DNA of 64,000 bases from Egbenema bharatensis (GTDB lineage Bacteria; Cyanobacteriota; Cyanobacteriia; Elainellales; Elainellaceae). The notes beneath the pieces are model-generated. The model saw nothing but the letters and a program-made list of their open reading frames with translations, made no database searches and was not told where the DNA came from. Positions 54,815 through 63,816 of this stretch are shown here, in pieces. Both the position numbers and the translations under genes were made by a program. Position 1 is the first letter of the stretch. Each line of letters begins with the position of its first letter. The stretch covers positions 6,882,001-6,946,000 of the forward strand of contig NZ_CP182236.1 in assembly GCF_048077055.1 (NCBI RefSeq). Direction: 5' to 3'.

Positions 54815-55555
54815 ATCCGATAAATCCTTCCAAGGATTATCCACTTCAATAGCCAAGGCATCTGGATTAACAATTAGAACTTGTTGAACAAAGGCAACAA
54901 AGTTTTCTTCCGAAAAGCGATCTGTATCGTACTTATCATTGAAATAAAACCATCGATAGGAACCTGTTTTGGCATCAACTCGATACCACTTTTCAATGGG
55001 CTGCTTAATTCTTACTCTGGACGATGAACTGTTTTCCGAGTTGCTGCGATTTTTGACCTGTAAGAGAGAACCATCGACATTGCAAAAATCTACGTGCCGA
55101 ACAGATTCTCCCCAACAACAATACCAACCATAATCAGCAAGTTGCTCAGCTAGAAATTCCTCTAGTAGTAGTCCTTGAATATTTTCGGCGGACATCGATA
55201 GCCTATGGGCATATTTGATTTGCTCAAGTTGCTCTATTGTTAGTCCGGTCAGTCGAGCGTTGATGATTATACTGACGATTGGATCGGCAACTGTGCCTGG
55301 GAGTTGTGAGATCCGCCTTGAAATTCGATTTTTATAGCTGTCGTTATACTTCTTTAACCAAGCCTTGGCTAGCCTTTCTGGGGTGCTAGCTTTTAGAGTT
55401 GGAGAAAGTCCTGGATTTCTGTAGCAGGCTGAGAGAACCGTTTGGTGTGCTTCAAGCAATAGCTGATCTTGTCCAGAGAACGCATCTTCAAAAATCTTTA
55501 AAAAATTTTCTTCGGAACTTGAGGTGCTAATAATGCTATCGAAGTTAACAGGCAT
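54803..55555 (-). CDS. SinI-family type II restriction endonuclease
   Basis: A 250-residue protein. The core SVRHVDFCNVDGSLLQVKNR holds a D...QxK catalytic site (Asp156, Gln166, Lys168), followed by SNSENSSSSRVR, the pattern that I associate with the SinI family. SinI cuts GGWCC; that specificity is predicted, not proven. It faces the methyltransferase tail to tail and overlaps it by 12 bases at the stops. Length and frame are normal. Confidence 0.85.
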   Translation of the reverse strand: MPVNFDSIISTSSSEENFLKIFEDAFSGQDQLLLEAHQTVLSACYRNPGLSPTLKASTPERLAKAWLKKYNDSYKNRISRRISQLPGTVADPIVSIIINARLTGLTIEQLEQIKYAHRLSMSAENIQGLLLEEFLAEQLADYGWYCCWGESVRHVDFCNVDGSLLQVKNRSNSENSSSSRVRIKQPIEKWYRVDAKTGSYRWFYFNDKYDTDRFSEENFVAFVQQVLIVNPDALAIEVDNPWKDLSDSSN

Positions 55556-55673
55556 CTGATGTTTTCCCTCGGAACGTACAAATCATGCAACAGAAATGTC
55601 CACAATTGTACGCCACAGTGATTTTCCTGGATTTGCGCCTCAAAGCTTAAACGGTTGTCCTCGAACAGGTAAG

Positions 55674-57069
55674 ATACCCCTCTTTAATCACTCTAAGCAG
55701 ATGAAAAGATCAGTTGCCAGTTCAAACAACGCACCCGTGGACAGACAAACTGATTCATCTGGTGCATCAATTGCTCAAATCCAGCTTCTAATGACGCGAT
55801 CGGGAAAACCTCCAACCATCGTTTGAGCCAGTTGAAACAAATCAACGGTTGAATGATCAATCGCAGGTTATTCAATAAATTCTGCCAACCGCCTTGATTG
55901 TTCTACCAAGGGTGTTGTGCAAACTGCTGATGAGCCAGGGGACAAGCATCATTGAAAGCATCGGCAAACAGACTGACCATGAGAAAGGCACTCATGACCA
56001 ACTCCCACCATTTCTCAATCTGCTCATAGCTTGTCATGCGAAAGTCAGCCCAACCCAGTGTATCTTTGGCTTGCTTGAGTCCATACTCAATCCAGGTTCT
56101 AAAGCCATAGTGGTTGCCAATTTCACTCAAAGCGACCGCAGGGGCACAGACCATGACAAAGGAAGTCGAGTTGTCAGGTAAGGCTTGGGGGTCTGTGGTG
56201 AGCAGCCAATATTGCTGGCGACGACGCTTGCCATAAATCACCTCTGCCATGTAACGCACCTCCGTCGTGCCATTGCTGAAGGTGCGCTTGAATTCCTGCC
56301 AAGGTTCTTGGTAAACCTCCTCTTCTTCGGGTAACCAGAGTCCGTGGTTGCTGCGAATGGCCAGGATATAGGGCAACTTTAACTCGTCGAGGACATTGAC
56401 AAAGTTGACTTTGCTTTCGCCGTACAAGCTGTCTGCCAGCACCAGTTCAAACTGAAATCCCATTGCTTGCAATTGCCGGATCATCTTAGCTGCAATTTGT
56501 GGTTTGCTCTGGTATTGCTCGCTGTCCTTCAGGCGTTCTCTGGGCTTATACACCTCAAACGTCAAAGGAAGAATCATCCCGTCTACCAAGCCATAAGCCG
56601 TAACCGCAACAATCCCGTTTTCCTTCTTGCCCACATTGCCAATGTATTGCCGTTTGACGTAATCGGTACTGTTTCCCTTTTTGCAATCGCCCGTCTCATC
56701 GATTAACAGAATCAAGGTTCTGCCATTAAGCACCTTGAGAATTAACTCCAATCTCTTTTGACGCAGTTGTTCTCCACTCCAGGGAGATTCAGTTAAGAAG
56801 TGATGTAACGATTGTTGGTTGTCTAAGCCGACCACTTTTGCAATCGCAGGCAAGGACTTGCGCTTGATGTCACTGATCATACCCAAGTGGAGGAGTTTGA
56901 AGGCTTCAAAGCTTCGCACTTATGGAAACAACCCCTCATACAATTGGCAGTATTCATCGACAAATCGAATCGTGGGTCGAGCCTCTCTTGAAGCAGACAT
57001 AAATTCCAAAGCATCTTAAAACTCTCTATCCCCATTCTAAATTCTTCTCCTTAGATTAAAGAGGGATAT
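55674..57069 (-). mobile_element. IS701-like insertion sequence, inactivated
   Basis: Imperfect 16-bp inverted repeats bound the element: ATACCCCTCTTTAATC at 55674-55689, and the complement of ATATCCCTCTTTAATC at 57054-57069. The length is about 1.4 kb. The flanks are TAAG on the left and TAAC on the right, so a 4-bp target duplication may have decayed. It encloses one transposase frame with two nonsense codons. Confidence 0.75.
55693..57000 (-). pseudogene. IS701-family transposase with two in-frame stops
   Basis: Reading from ATG 57000 to the stop at 55693 keeps one phase for 436 codons. Codon 27 is TAA (56920-56922, expected Glu before VRSFEAFKLLHLG), and another stop, TAG, lies at 55903-55905 (expected Trp after QFAQHPW). 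Intact DDE-type pieces remain: LILLIDETGDCKKG and LVLADSLYGESKVNF. The central 338-codon frame cannot give a full enzyme. Dead element, recently decayed. Confidence 0.85.
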
Positions 57070-57076
57070 TAACCTT

Positions 57077-57104
57077 CTTGTGGGATGGGCATCTTGCCCG
57101 TCCT
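57077..57104. repeat. dispersed palindromic element, copy 6
   Basis: TGTGGGATGGGCATCTTGCC then CGTCC lies just outside the right inverted repeat of the IS701-like element. It has the same core as the other copies, with a T-G change. Confidence 0.6.
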
Positions 57105-57169
57105 TCTTTTTTCCGATCGACTCATCATCCGATCGACTCATTAGGCAGTCTGTAAAACCAAGGGCGATT

Positions 57170-57203
57170 CACAAAAAACAAGGGCGATTCACGAATCGCC
57201 CCT
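57170..57203 (-). terminator. hairpin and U-run after ndhH
   Basis: On the minus strand GGGCGATT/AATCGCCC (8 bp, small loop) is followed by CTTGTTTTTTG, fitting rho-independent termination of ndhH. GGGCGATTCAC also occurs as a direct repeat just beside it (57162 and 57182). Confidence 0.65.
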
Positions 57204-57236
57204 ACAAACAATGGATGGATTGTTTCAACCGACCTT

Positions 57237-58425
57237 TTACCGATCGACCGATCCCATAATGATGTCGATGCTGCCCAGGATGGCGACAATATCTGCCACC
57301 TTCACGCCCTTCAGGATATGGGGCAAAATTTGCAGGTTGTTGAAGTCTGCCGCCCGAATCTTAAACCGCCAGGGAAACACATTGTTATCACCAATGATGT
57401 AAATTCCCAGTTCACCCTTACCGCTTTCCACCCGAACGTAGTGTTCGCCTTCGGGAATCTTGAAGGTGGGAGCGACCTTCTTACTGATGAACTGATAGTC
57501 CATACTCTTGGCCCACTCCGATTTCGGCCCTTCCGCAATCCGTTTGGCTTCCAGGTTTTCGTAAGGACCACCCGGAAGGGCATCCAACGCCTGCCGCAGA
57601 ATCTTCACCGACTCGCGCATTTCCCGAATTCGGACAACATAACGGGCAAAGCAATCTCCCGCCGTTTCCCAATGGACTTCCCAATCCAACTCGTCGTAGC
57701 ACTCGTAGTGATCGACCTTCCGCAAATCCCACTTCACGCCAGAAGCCCGCAGCATTGGGCCGGACAATCCCCAATTCAAAGCCTCATCATGGGTCACAGT
57801 ACCCACTCCCTCAATCCGCCGCCGGAAGATGGGGTTGTTGGTAATCAGCTTCTCGTACTCATCCACCTTGGGCAGGAAGTAGTCGCAAAAGTCGTGGCAC
57901 TTATCCACCCAACCATAGGGCAAGTCTACGGCCACCCCCCCAATTCGCCAGTAGTTGTTATTCACCATGCGGTAGCCCGTTGCAGCTTCCCACAGGTCAT
58001 AGATCATTTCCCGTTCCCGGAAGATGTAGAAGAAGGGGGTTTGCGCTCCCACGTCCGCCAGGAAGGGCCCCAACCACAGCAGGTGATTGGCAATCCGGTT
58101 TAGCTCCAGCATGATGACGCGGATATAGCTGGCGCGTTTGGGGACGGGCACATCAGCCAGTTTTTCGACCGCATTGACGACGACCGCTTCGTTAAACATT
58201 CCCGCCGCATAGTCCCATCGGCTGACATAGGGAATGTACATCACCGGAGTCCGGTTTTCGGCAATCTTTTCCATGCCCCGGTGCAGGTAGCCAATCACTG
58301 GCTCACAGTCCACCACATCTTCACCGTCCAGGGTGACAATCAGCCGCAACACCCCATGCATAGAGGGATGGTGCGGTGCCCATGTTGATCACCATCGGTT
58401 CGGTTTTGGTTTCGATCATCGTCAT
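57237..58425 (-). pseudogene. ndhH: NDH-1 subunit H with a one-base insertion near the start
   Basis: A 49-kDa-type subunit of thylakoid NADH-plastoquinone oxidoreductase; DWEVHWETAGDCFARYVVRI and PEGEHYVRVESGKGELGIYI are intact. Read straight, the long frame starts MHGVLRLIVTLDGEDV and lacks about 20 residues. Reading from ATG 58425 gives MTMIETKTEPMVINMG, and removing one A at 58377 (minus strand) continues PHHPSMHGVLRL, the normal NdhH start. The full length of 1189 is one more than a codon multiple. Either a real frameshift or a sequencing error. Confidence 0.92.
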
Positions 58426-58526
58426 AGGTCTATCGTCTCCCCGATCGCGTTTCGGCAGTTAGCAGGCGCAGAGGCGCAGAATTGTTCACTCTTCTTAAGA
58501 TTATACGGATCGATCGGCAGAAAAGG

Positions 58527-58588
58527 CAGGACTGAGGACTAAGGACTGAGGACTGAGGACTGAGGACTGAGGACTGAGGACTGAGGAG
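58527..58588. repeat. GGACTGA tandem repeats
   Basis: About eight 7-base GGACTGA units in tandem between ndhH and the asparaginase remnant. It is the longest STRR tract in the window. Confidence 0.85.
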
Positions 58589-58607
58589 AGTATGAGTAGA
58601 GTAGAAG

Positions 58608-58629
58608 TAGGGTGGGCACTGCCCACCAC
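58608..58629. repeat. dispersed palindromic element, short copy
   Basis: TAGGGTGGGCACTGCCCACC, a shortened form of the dispersed palindrome, lies 30 bases 3' of the asparaginase remnant. Confidence 0.6.
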
Positions 58630-58656
58630 TATGACTGAGCGCAAGAGGCACCAAGA

Positions 58657-58806
58657 TCAATACTCCCAAAAGATCCGCTGCAACTCTGCCGTATCATCCG
58701 TTTGGGTCAAAGCCACTGCTGCCAAGATACGAGCCTTCTGCGGATTGAGATCGTTGATAATCGATTCAATTACGACGGGAGTATTGTAAGCAATCACAAT
58801 CCGTCG
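58657..58806 (-). pseudogene. L-asparaginase 3' remnant
   Basis: On the minus strand a 49-codon frame after a stop reads RRIVIAYNTPVVIES then LNPQKARILAAVALTQTDDT and ends LQRIFWEY, TGA. This is the C-terminus of AnsB-type (type II) asparaginases, where LNPQKARVLLQLALTQT is conserved. The rest of the gene (about 85 percent) is gone. Beyond it, 58810-58974 shows no gene. Confidence 0.7.
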
Positions 58807-58974
58807 TCAATGGAAGAAAAGGAAAAGAAATAAGAGGAAATCAGCGAAAATCAGCCAGATTGTCAAGAAATCCTCACAGTAGTTAACAGTAGATATCCTA
58901 ATTAAAGCCTCTATGAGGCCTTTAGTTTGCGTACTGCCTATCTTGCATCCAGACTCGTATCCAGACCGATCGCC

Positions 58975-59745
58975 CTACCCTTCCTCTAATTTGGCGCGAA
59001 GCTGCTCCAGTTCTGAGTCGATTTCAGCCGATTGAGCCGTAGACGGTTGATTGGAACCAGAGGGCAGACTGGAAGGGGTAGAGCCACCCGTCAGTTGTGC
59101 TTTGAGGGAAGCCAGTTCTGCATCGATATCGCCGCCCCCTTCTAAGGCTCTGAATTGCTTTTCAACATCATCTCCAGCGGCCAATTCAGCCGTCGCTTCT
59201 GCCTGAGCCTCCATTTGCATCACTTTTTCTTCCATCCGCTCAAACGCTTCGATCGTCTTGTTCGTGCCGGTGCGGTTGAGCATTTCATTTAACTGCTGAG
59301 AGGCTTTAGCAGAGCGAGCACGGGCAATGTACATATCCTTCTTGGTTTTCGCCTCAGACAGTTTGCTTTCCAGCGTTGCCATATTTTGCTTCAACTGAGA
59401 GACGATGCTTGCCTGTTGACTCAGTTGGCTGCGGAGGGTATCGGCTGTGTCTTGATAGGATTTGCGCCGCGTCAGGGCCTCTCGTGCCAGGGTCTCATCG
59501 CCCTTTTGTAATGCCAGCTGCGCCCGCTGATACCATTCTTCAGCCATTTGGGCAGACTGACTGGCTTGACGTTCCGTGCGCTTTTGGGTGGCGATCGCCT
59601 GGGCTACGGCTTGCCGCAATCGGACGAGTTCATCCTGCATTTCGATCACGGTTTGCTCCAAAATTTTCTCTGGATCTTCTGCCTGACTAATCAGGCTAGT
59701 CAGATTTGCTCGAATGACCCGTCCAAGGCGATCCAAAAATCCCAT
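58975..59745 (-). CDS. vipp1: Vipp1/PspA (IM30) membrane-remodelling protein
   Basis: A 256-residue protein. MGFLDRLGRVIRANLTSLIS is the amphipathic helix 0, and QAEDPEKILEQTVIEMQDEL is the PspA/IM30 core. Coiled-coil helices run to about 215. The C-terminal extension after residue 225 (IDSELEQLRAKLEEG) fits Vipp1 more than PspA. It forms ESCRT-III-like rings that maintain thylakoid and plasma membranes. Length normal and frame intact. Confidence 0.93.
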   Translation of the reverse strand: MGFLDRLGRVIRANLTSLISQAEDPEKILEQTVIEMQDELVRLRQAVAQAIATQKRTERQASQSAQMAEEWYQRAQLALQKGDETLAREALTRRKSYQDTADTLRSQLSQQASIVSQLKQNMATLESKLSEAKTKKDMYIARARSAKASQQLNEMLNRTGTNKTIEAFERMEEKVMQMEAQAEATAELAAGDDVEKQFRALEGGGDIDAELASLKAQLTGGSTPSSLPSGSNQPSTAQSAEIDSELEQLRAKLEEG

Positions 59746-59934
59746 GATGGAACCCCGCTACCATATGACTGAAATGCTGAACGCTAAAAACGCCACGACT
59801 GCCAAGTGCGATCGCAAGCTAACTTTATAGTATCGTATCCTTTCGATCGGCTCGTCCGTCTTGTGAGGGACAACCGGGTAGGGAGCAAATCTTGCAGGGA
59901 ACAATTGGCATCAGCGGTTCTGGGAGGTTCATTC

Positions 59935-60576
59935 ATGTCCATCACCATCGATCAAACTCGTCGCGCCGATCGGGTGGTGCTGTATGGCATCAGTTGGCAA
60001 CAGTTTGAAAACCTGCTTACAGATCTGGGCGATCATCGCGCTGCCCGTGTTGCCTACGATCGAGGCACCCTGGAAATTATGACACCATTACCCGAACACG
60101 AATATTTCAAAGAAACGATCGGCGATGCTGTCAAAGACATGGCTGAAACCCTGGAGCTAAATTATGAATGTTATGGCTCAACAACCTGGCGGCGAGAGCT
60201 GAAGCAGGCTGGGGTAGAACCGGACAATTGCTTTTATTTTCAAAACGAGGCTCTGGTGCGCGGCCAGTTAGATTTTGATTTGAATCAAGACCCACCCCCC
60301 GATCTGGCGTTGGAAATTGATATCACGAGCAAATCCCTTAATCGCTTCCCGATCTACATTCGCCTGGGGGTTCCAGAACTTTGGTGCTACGACGATGGAG
60401 CATTGAAAATTTATCACCTGAATCAAGACCGCTACGAGGAGGCAGAACGGAGCCTGGCCTTTCCCATGCTCAACGTTCGGGAATTGCCGCAGTTGATTGA
60501 AGCCCACCGCAGTGCTGGGAAATTGGCGTTCCGGCGATCGGTGCGAGCCTGGGTGAAGGCGCAGGTGGAGGCTTGA
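59935..60576 (+). CDS. Uma2-family (DUF820) protein
   Basis: A 213-residue protein. ATG 59935 is chosen because GGGAGG lies 8-9 bases upstream and the protein then begins MSITIDQTRRADRVVLYGIS. YDRGTLEIMTPLPEHEYFKE, DPPPDLALEIDITSKSLNRF and YIRLGVPELWCYDDG are hallmarks with the PD...ExK-like residues. It belongs to a different branch from the copy at 17756. Function unknown. Confidence 0.86.
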   Translation: MSITIDQTRRADRVVLYGISWQQFENLLTDLGDHRAARVAYDRGTLEIMTPLPEHEYFKETIGDAVKDMAETLELNYECYGSTTWRRELKQAGVEPDNCFYFQNEALVRGQLDFDLNQDPPPDLALEIDITSKSLNRFPIYIRLGVPELWCYDDGALKIYHLNQDRYEEAERSLAFPMLNVRELPQLIEAHRSAGKLAFRRSVRAWVKAQVEA

Positions 60577-60630
60577 TTGAATACGGGGTTAATTGACTGG
60601 AAGATAATTTGACTGGAAGATAATTGGCTT

Positions 60631-60656
60631 GCGGGCAGGCAAGATGCCTGCGCTAC
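60631..60656. repeat. dispersed palindromic element, copy between convergent genes
   Basis: GCGGGCAGGCAAGATGCCTG then CGCTAC lies between the ends of the Uma2 gene and the conserved hypothetical. A tandem GACTGGAAGATAATT pair precedes it (about 60594-60625). Confidence 0.65.
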
Positions 60657-60682
60657 GGATTCTGTGGACTGAATGGTTAGTA

Positions 60683-61279
60683 TTAGTTGGGCTTCATGAC
60701 TTCCAGCAATGCAGCAAGAGCCTTGTCCTCTAAAGGATTCACCTGACGATCGAGTAAGGCAATTCCCACCGCTTTGGAAAGGGCGATCGCCGCCACATCT
60801 GCATCCAGCCCTTCCATCAGTTGATCCAGCGATTGCGGGACTCTTAACGCCGATCGAATTCCCAGTAGAGTTTCTTCCGCGAAGCCAAGGGATCTCAACT
60901 GCGGTTCCAGATTATCCCAGTCCACCGGACGATCGGGATCGCCCACCTGAATCACGTAGGCTAATAATCGCTGAAGTTTGGATTCTTGCTTAGGGGTAAG
61001 TTGCACGATCGACTGTCCGCCCTCATCCCCATTCTTTGTCGCTTGCAAATTATCTAGAATCTGCTGCCAGTCTCGATCGTCGCAGGCCTCCGGCTTACCC
61101 ACCACCAACGACACGCAAATTCGATTGGATTCCGCATCAATCTCCGTCACCTCTGCCCGAACACCCAAAAAGCCCAACCACTGAGCAATCGTTTCCACCA
61201 GGGTTGATCGGGTTGCTTGCGTGTTTGCCAGTAGCCGGATTTGGGTGCGAACCATCGGGCGCACAATTTGTGAAAGCAT
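60683..61279 (-). CDS. conserved-looking hypothetical protein
   Basis: A 198-residue soluble protein. The N-terminal half has LSQIVRPMVRTQIRLLANTQ. The C-terminal half, LDADVAAIALSKAVGIALLD then RQVNPLEDKALAALLEVM, is a helical region reminiscent of TerB-type domains. No catalytic motif is recognised. It lies divergent from pilB, with 400 bases between. Confidence 0.6.
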   Translation of the reverse strand: MLSQIVRPMVRTQIRLLANTQATRSTLVETIAQWLGFLGVRAEVTEIDAESNRICVSLVVGKPEACDDRDWQQILDNLQATKNGDEGGQSIVQLTPKQESKLQRLLAYVIQVGDPDRPVDWDNLEPQLRSLGFAEETLLGIRSALRVPQSLDQLMEGLDADVAAIALSKAVGIALLDRQVNPLEDKALAALLEVMKPN

Positions 61280-61688
61280 AGCGGTTCATGCGAAGGGGAT
61301 AAGGTAAAGCAGACAGAATCGCTGAGGGCAGCTCCTGTTCCTAAGATGATCCGTAGATCATCCCTTGTGGATTGCAGCAACTTTCACGCACCTGAACGGT
61401 TCTATCTGTTGCCATACACCATAGAATATCAGGCATTTCAGGTTCGGTATTTTTACGATCAGAAATATCTCGGATTTCCCGCGATCGCTACGAATATTGA
61501 ATGGAGTAGATGTGATCCCCAACACAAGACCCGATCGCCCAACCCGGTACAATCTTCCTGAAATTCTTGCTCCGCCCAGTCCTTTCCCTGCCAATGACGA
61601 AGCCTGTCACCTAAATTCATTGGGTCAGTCACTTTTACCAGGGATTCTGGGAACACTCTATTTCGTAAGAGAATGTCCTGCATCCCCT
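61280..61688. other. non-coding space upstream of pilB
   Basis: About 410 bases. A pilB frame can be extended through part of it (to 61497), but the residues are Pro-rich and unlike PilB. It should contain the pilB promoter. No RNA gene seen. Confidence 0.4.
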
Positions 61689-63695
61689 ATGGCTAACTCC
61701 TCGTCTCAACGGCGTGCCCTGGTCGTCCAACAAAACTTCTCACCGTTTAGCAACAAGCTGGTACAGTCTGGCTTTGTTAGCGGTGAGCAGATGCAGCAAG
61801 CCCTCATCGAAAGCCGGAAAACAGGCAGGCCGCTGACTGATATTCTGGCCATGATGACGGGGCAGCAGCTTCCGCCAGACTTGCTCCGCCAGTATAAAAA
61901 GCAGCAACTGTTTGAGCTTAAGATTCTTTACGGTGTTGAATCGCTGGATCCGGAAATCAGCCAGATCAACACCAGCCAGATGAATCAGTTGATTGAAACC
62001 CTGATTCCGATCGACCTTTGCCGTCGCTATCGCCTGATTCCCCTCTCCCGCAGTGAGTCAGAACCGCCCTTTGTGCTGGTGGCGATGGTTGATCCAGACG
62101 ACCTGGCAGCTCAGGACGACCTGAATCGGGTGTTGCGCCCTCAAGGGCTGGCATTGCAGCGGATGGTGATCACGGCTGAGGATTATCAGCGGATTATTTC
62201 CCAATATCTAGACGAGCAGGTTGAACGGCAGAAGATCCTGGAGTTTCAGGCTAAAACCGACGTTAAAAGCGATATTGAAAACCTGGAATATCTGGAACTG
62301 GAAGAGGCGCTGGATGACGATGCCGAAGCCAACCTGGATGCAGCTCTCCAGGATCCAGAGGCGGCTCCAGTCGTTGCCCTGGCGAACAAAATTCTGGCAA
62401 AAGCTCTCCAGGACGGCATTTCTGATATTCACATTGAACCCCAGGAAGAACACCTGCGGGTGCGTTTTCGTAAGGACGGGGTGTTGCGTCAGGGATTAGA
62501 CTCGCTGCCGAAGAAAATTATTCCCGCCCTCACGGCCCGCTTCAAAATTATGGCCAACCTGGACATCGCCGAGCGCCGACTGCCCCAGGACGGACGGATT
62601 CGCCGCTTATTCGATGGACGTAAGGTGGACTTCCGGGTGAATACCCTCCCCAGCCGTTACGGGGAAAAAGTGGTTCTGCGGATTCTCGACAACTCTGCAA
62701 CCCAATTAGGGCTGGACAAGCTGATCACCGACCCTGAAACGCTGCAAATTGTTCAGGATATGGTGTCTCGTCCCTTCGGACTGATCCTGGTGACGGGGCC
62801 AACGGGTTCGGGTAAAACTACCACCCTTTACTCAGCCCTGGCCGAACGAAATGATCCAGGAGTCAACATCAGTACCGCTGAAGACCCGATCGAATATACC
62901 CTACCGGGTCTGACTCAGGTTCAGGTGATTCGGGAGAAAGGGATGGACTTTGCCTCCATTCTGCGGGCATTCCTGCGACAAGATCCAGATGTGATTCTGG
63001 TGGGAGAAACGCGAGACAAGGAAACCGCTAAAACGGCGATCGAAGCTGCTCTGACCGGACACCTGGTACTGACAACCCTGCACACGAATGATGCGGCGAG
63101 TGCCGTTGCCCGCCTCGATGAAATGGGGATTGAAACCTTCATGGTGTCCAGTTCGCTGATTGGCGTATTGGCCCAACGACTGGTACGGCGGGTCTGTCCC
63201 GATTGCCGGGTTCCCTACAATCCCACACCGGATGAGCTAGCCCGATTTGGACTCTCTGCCTCTGGTGAAGCCGATGTAGTCTTCTACAAAGCCAATACCC
63301 TCAGCGCTGAGGAAGCCAATTACGCCAGAGAAACGGATACCCTCTGTCCCACCTGTAAGGGCATTGGCTACAAGGGACGCTCCGGGGTTTATGAAGTGAT
63401 GCGGGTGACAGAACCGATTCAGGCATTGATTACCGAAGGTGCGCCCACTGAACGCATCAAAGAGGCAGCCGTGGAAGAGGGGATGAAAACCCTTTTGGCT
63501 TACAGTCTCAATCTGGTTCGACAAGGGGCAACCACGCTGGAGGAAGTAGAACGGGTCACATTAACCGACTCTGGGGTAGAGGCAGAACTCAAAGCCAAGC
63601 GCAAAGCTTCCCTCACCTGCCGCTGTTGTGGGGCTGCTCTAAAGCAGGAATGGCTGGATTGTCCTTACTGCACCACATCGCGCTATCAGGACTAG
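61689..63695 (+). CDS. pilB: type IV pilus assembly ATPase PilB
   Basis: A 668-residue GspE-family hexameric ATPase driving pilus extension. ATG 61689 opens MANSSSQRRALVVQQNFSPF; a GspE_N domain follows, then SDIHIEPQEEHLRVRFRKDG, Walker A TGPTGSGKTTTLYSA (about 370), Asp box AEDPIEYTLPGLTQ, Walker B ILVGETRDKETA, and the CPDCR/CPTCKG zinc site. An extra C-terminal zinc-ribbon-like tail (CRCC and CPYC) ends the protein. It is followed by pilT on the same strand. Confidence 0.95.
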   Translation: MANSSSQRRALVVQQNFSPFSNKLVQSGFVSGEQMQQALIESRKTGRPLTDILAMMTGQQLPPDLLRQYKKQQLFELKILYGVESLDPEISQINTSQMNQLIETLIPIDLCRRYRLIPLSRSESEPPFVLVAMVDPDDLAAQDDLNRVLRPQGLALQRMVITAEDYQRIISQYLDEQVERQKILEFQAKTDVKSDIENLEYLELEEALDDDAEANLDAALQDPEAAPVVALANKILAKALQDGISDIHIEPQEEHLRVRFRKDGVLRQGLDSLPKKIIPALTARFKIMANLDIAERRLPQDGRIRRLFDGRKVDFRVNTLPSRYGEKVVLRILDNSATQLGLDKLITDPETLQIVQDMVSRPFGLILVTGPTGSGKTTTLYSALAERNDPGVNISTAEDPIEYTLPGLTQVQVIREKGMDFASILRAFLRQDPDVILVGETRDKETAKTAIEAALTGHLVLTTLHTNDAASAVARLDEMGIETFMVSSSLIGVLAQRLVRRVCPDCRVPYNPTPDELARFGLSASGEADVVFYKANTLSAEEANYARETDTLCPTCKGIGYKGRSGVYEVMRVTEPIQALITEGAPTERIKEAAVEEGMKTLLAYSLNLVRQGATTLEEVERVTLTDSGVEAELKAKRKASLTCRCCGAALKQEWLDCPYCTTSRYQD

Positions 63696-63816
63696 AAATT
63701 TTGAATTTTGGATTGGCTAGATTGGCGATTTCGGCTTAAACCAGTCCCAATCAAACCCAAAATCTAAAATCCAGAATCTAAAATCGCTTGATCACCACTG
63801 AAGGGAGACAGACAAC

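Noticed and set aside
55596..55826. 76-residue plus-strand frame
   Set aside because: It lies over the IS701-like left end and the transposase tail, with no coding features.
63700..63800. Inverted ATTTTGGATT-type repeat between pilB and pilT
   Set aside because: It is an imperfect, low-complexity AT-rich palindrome with no further support.
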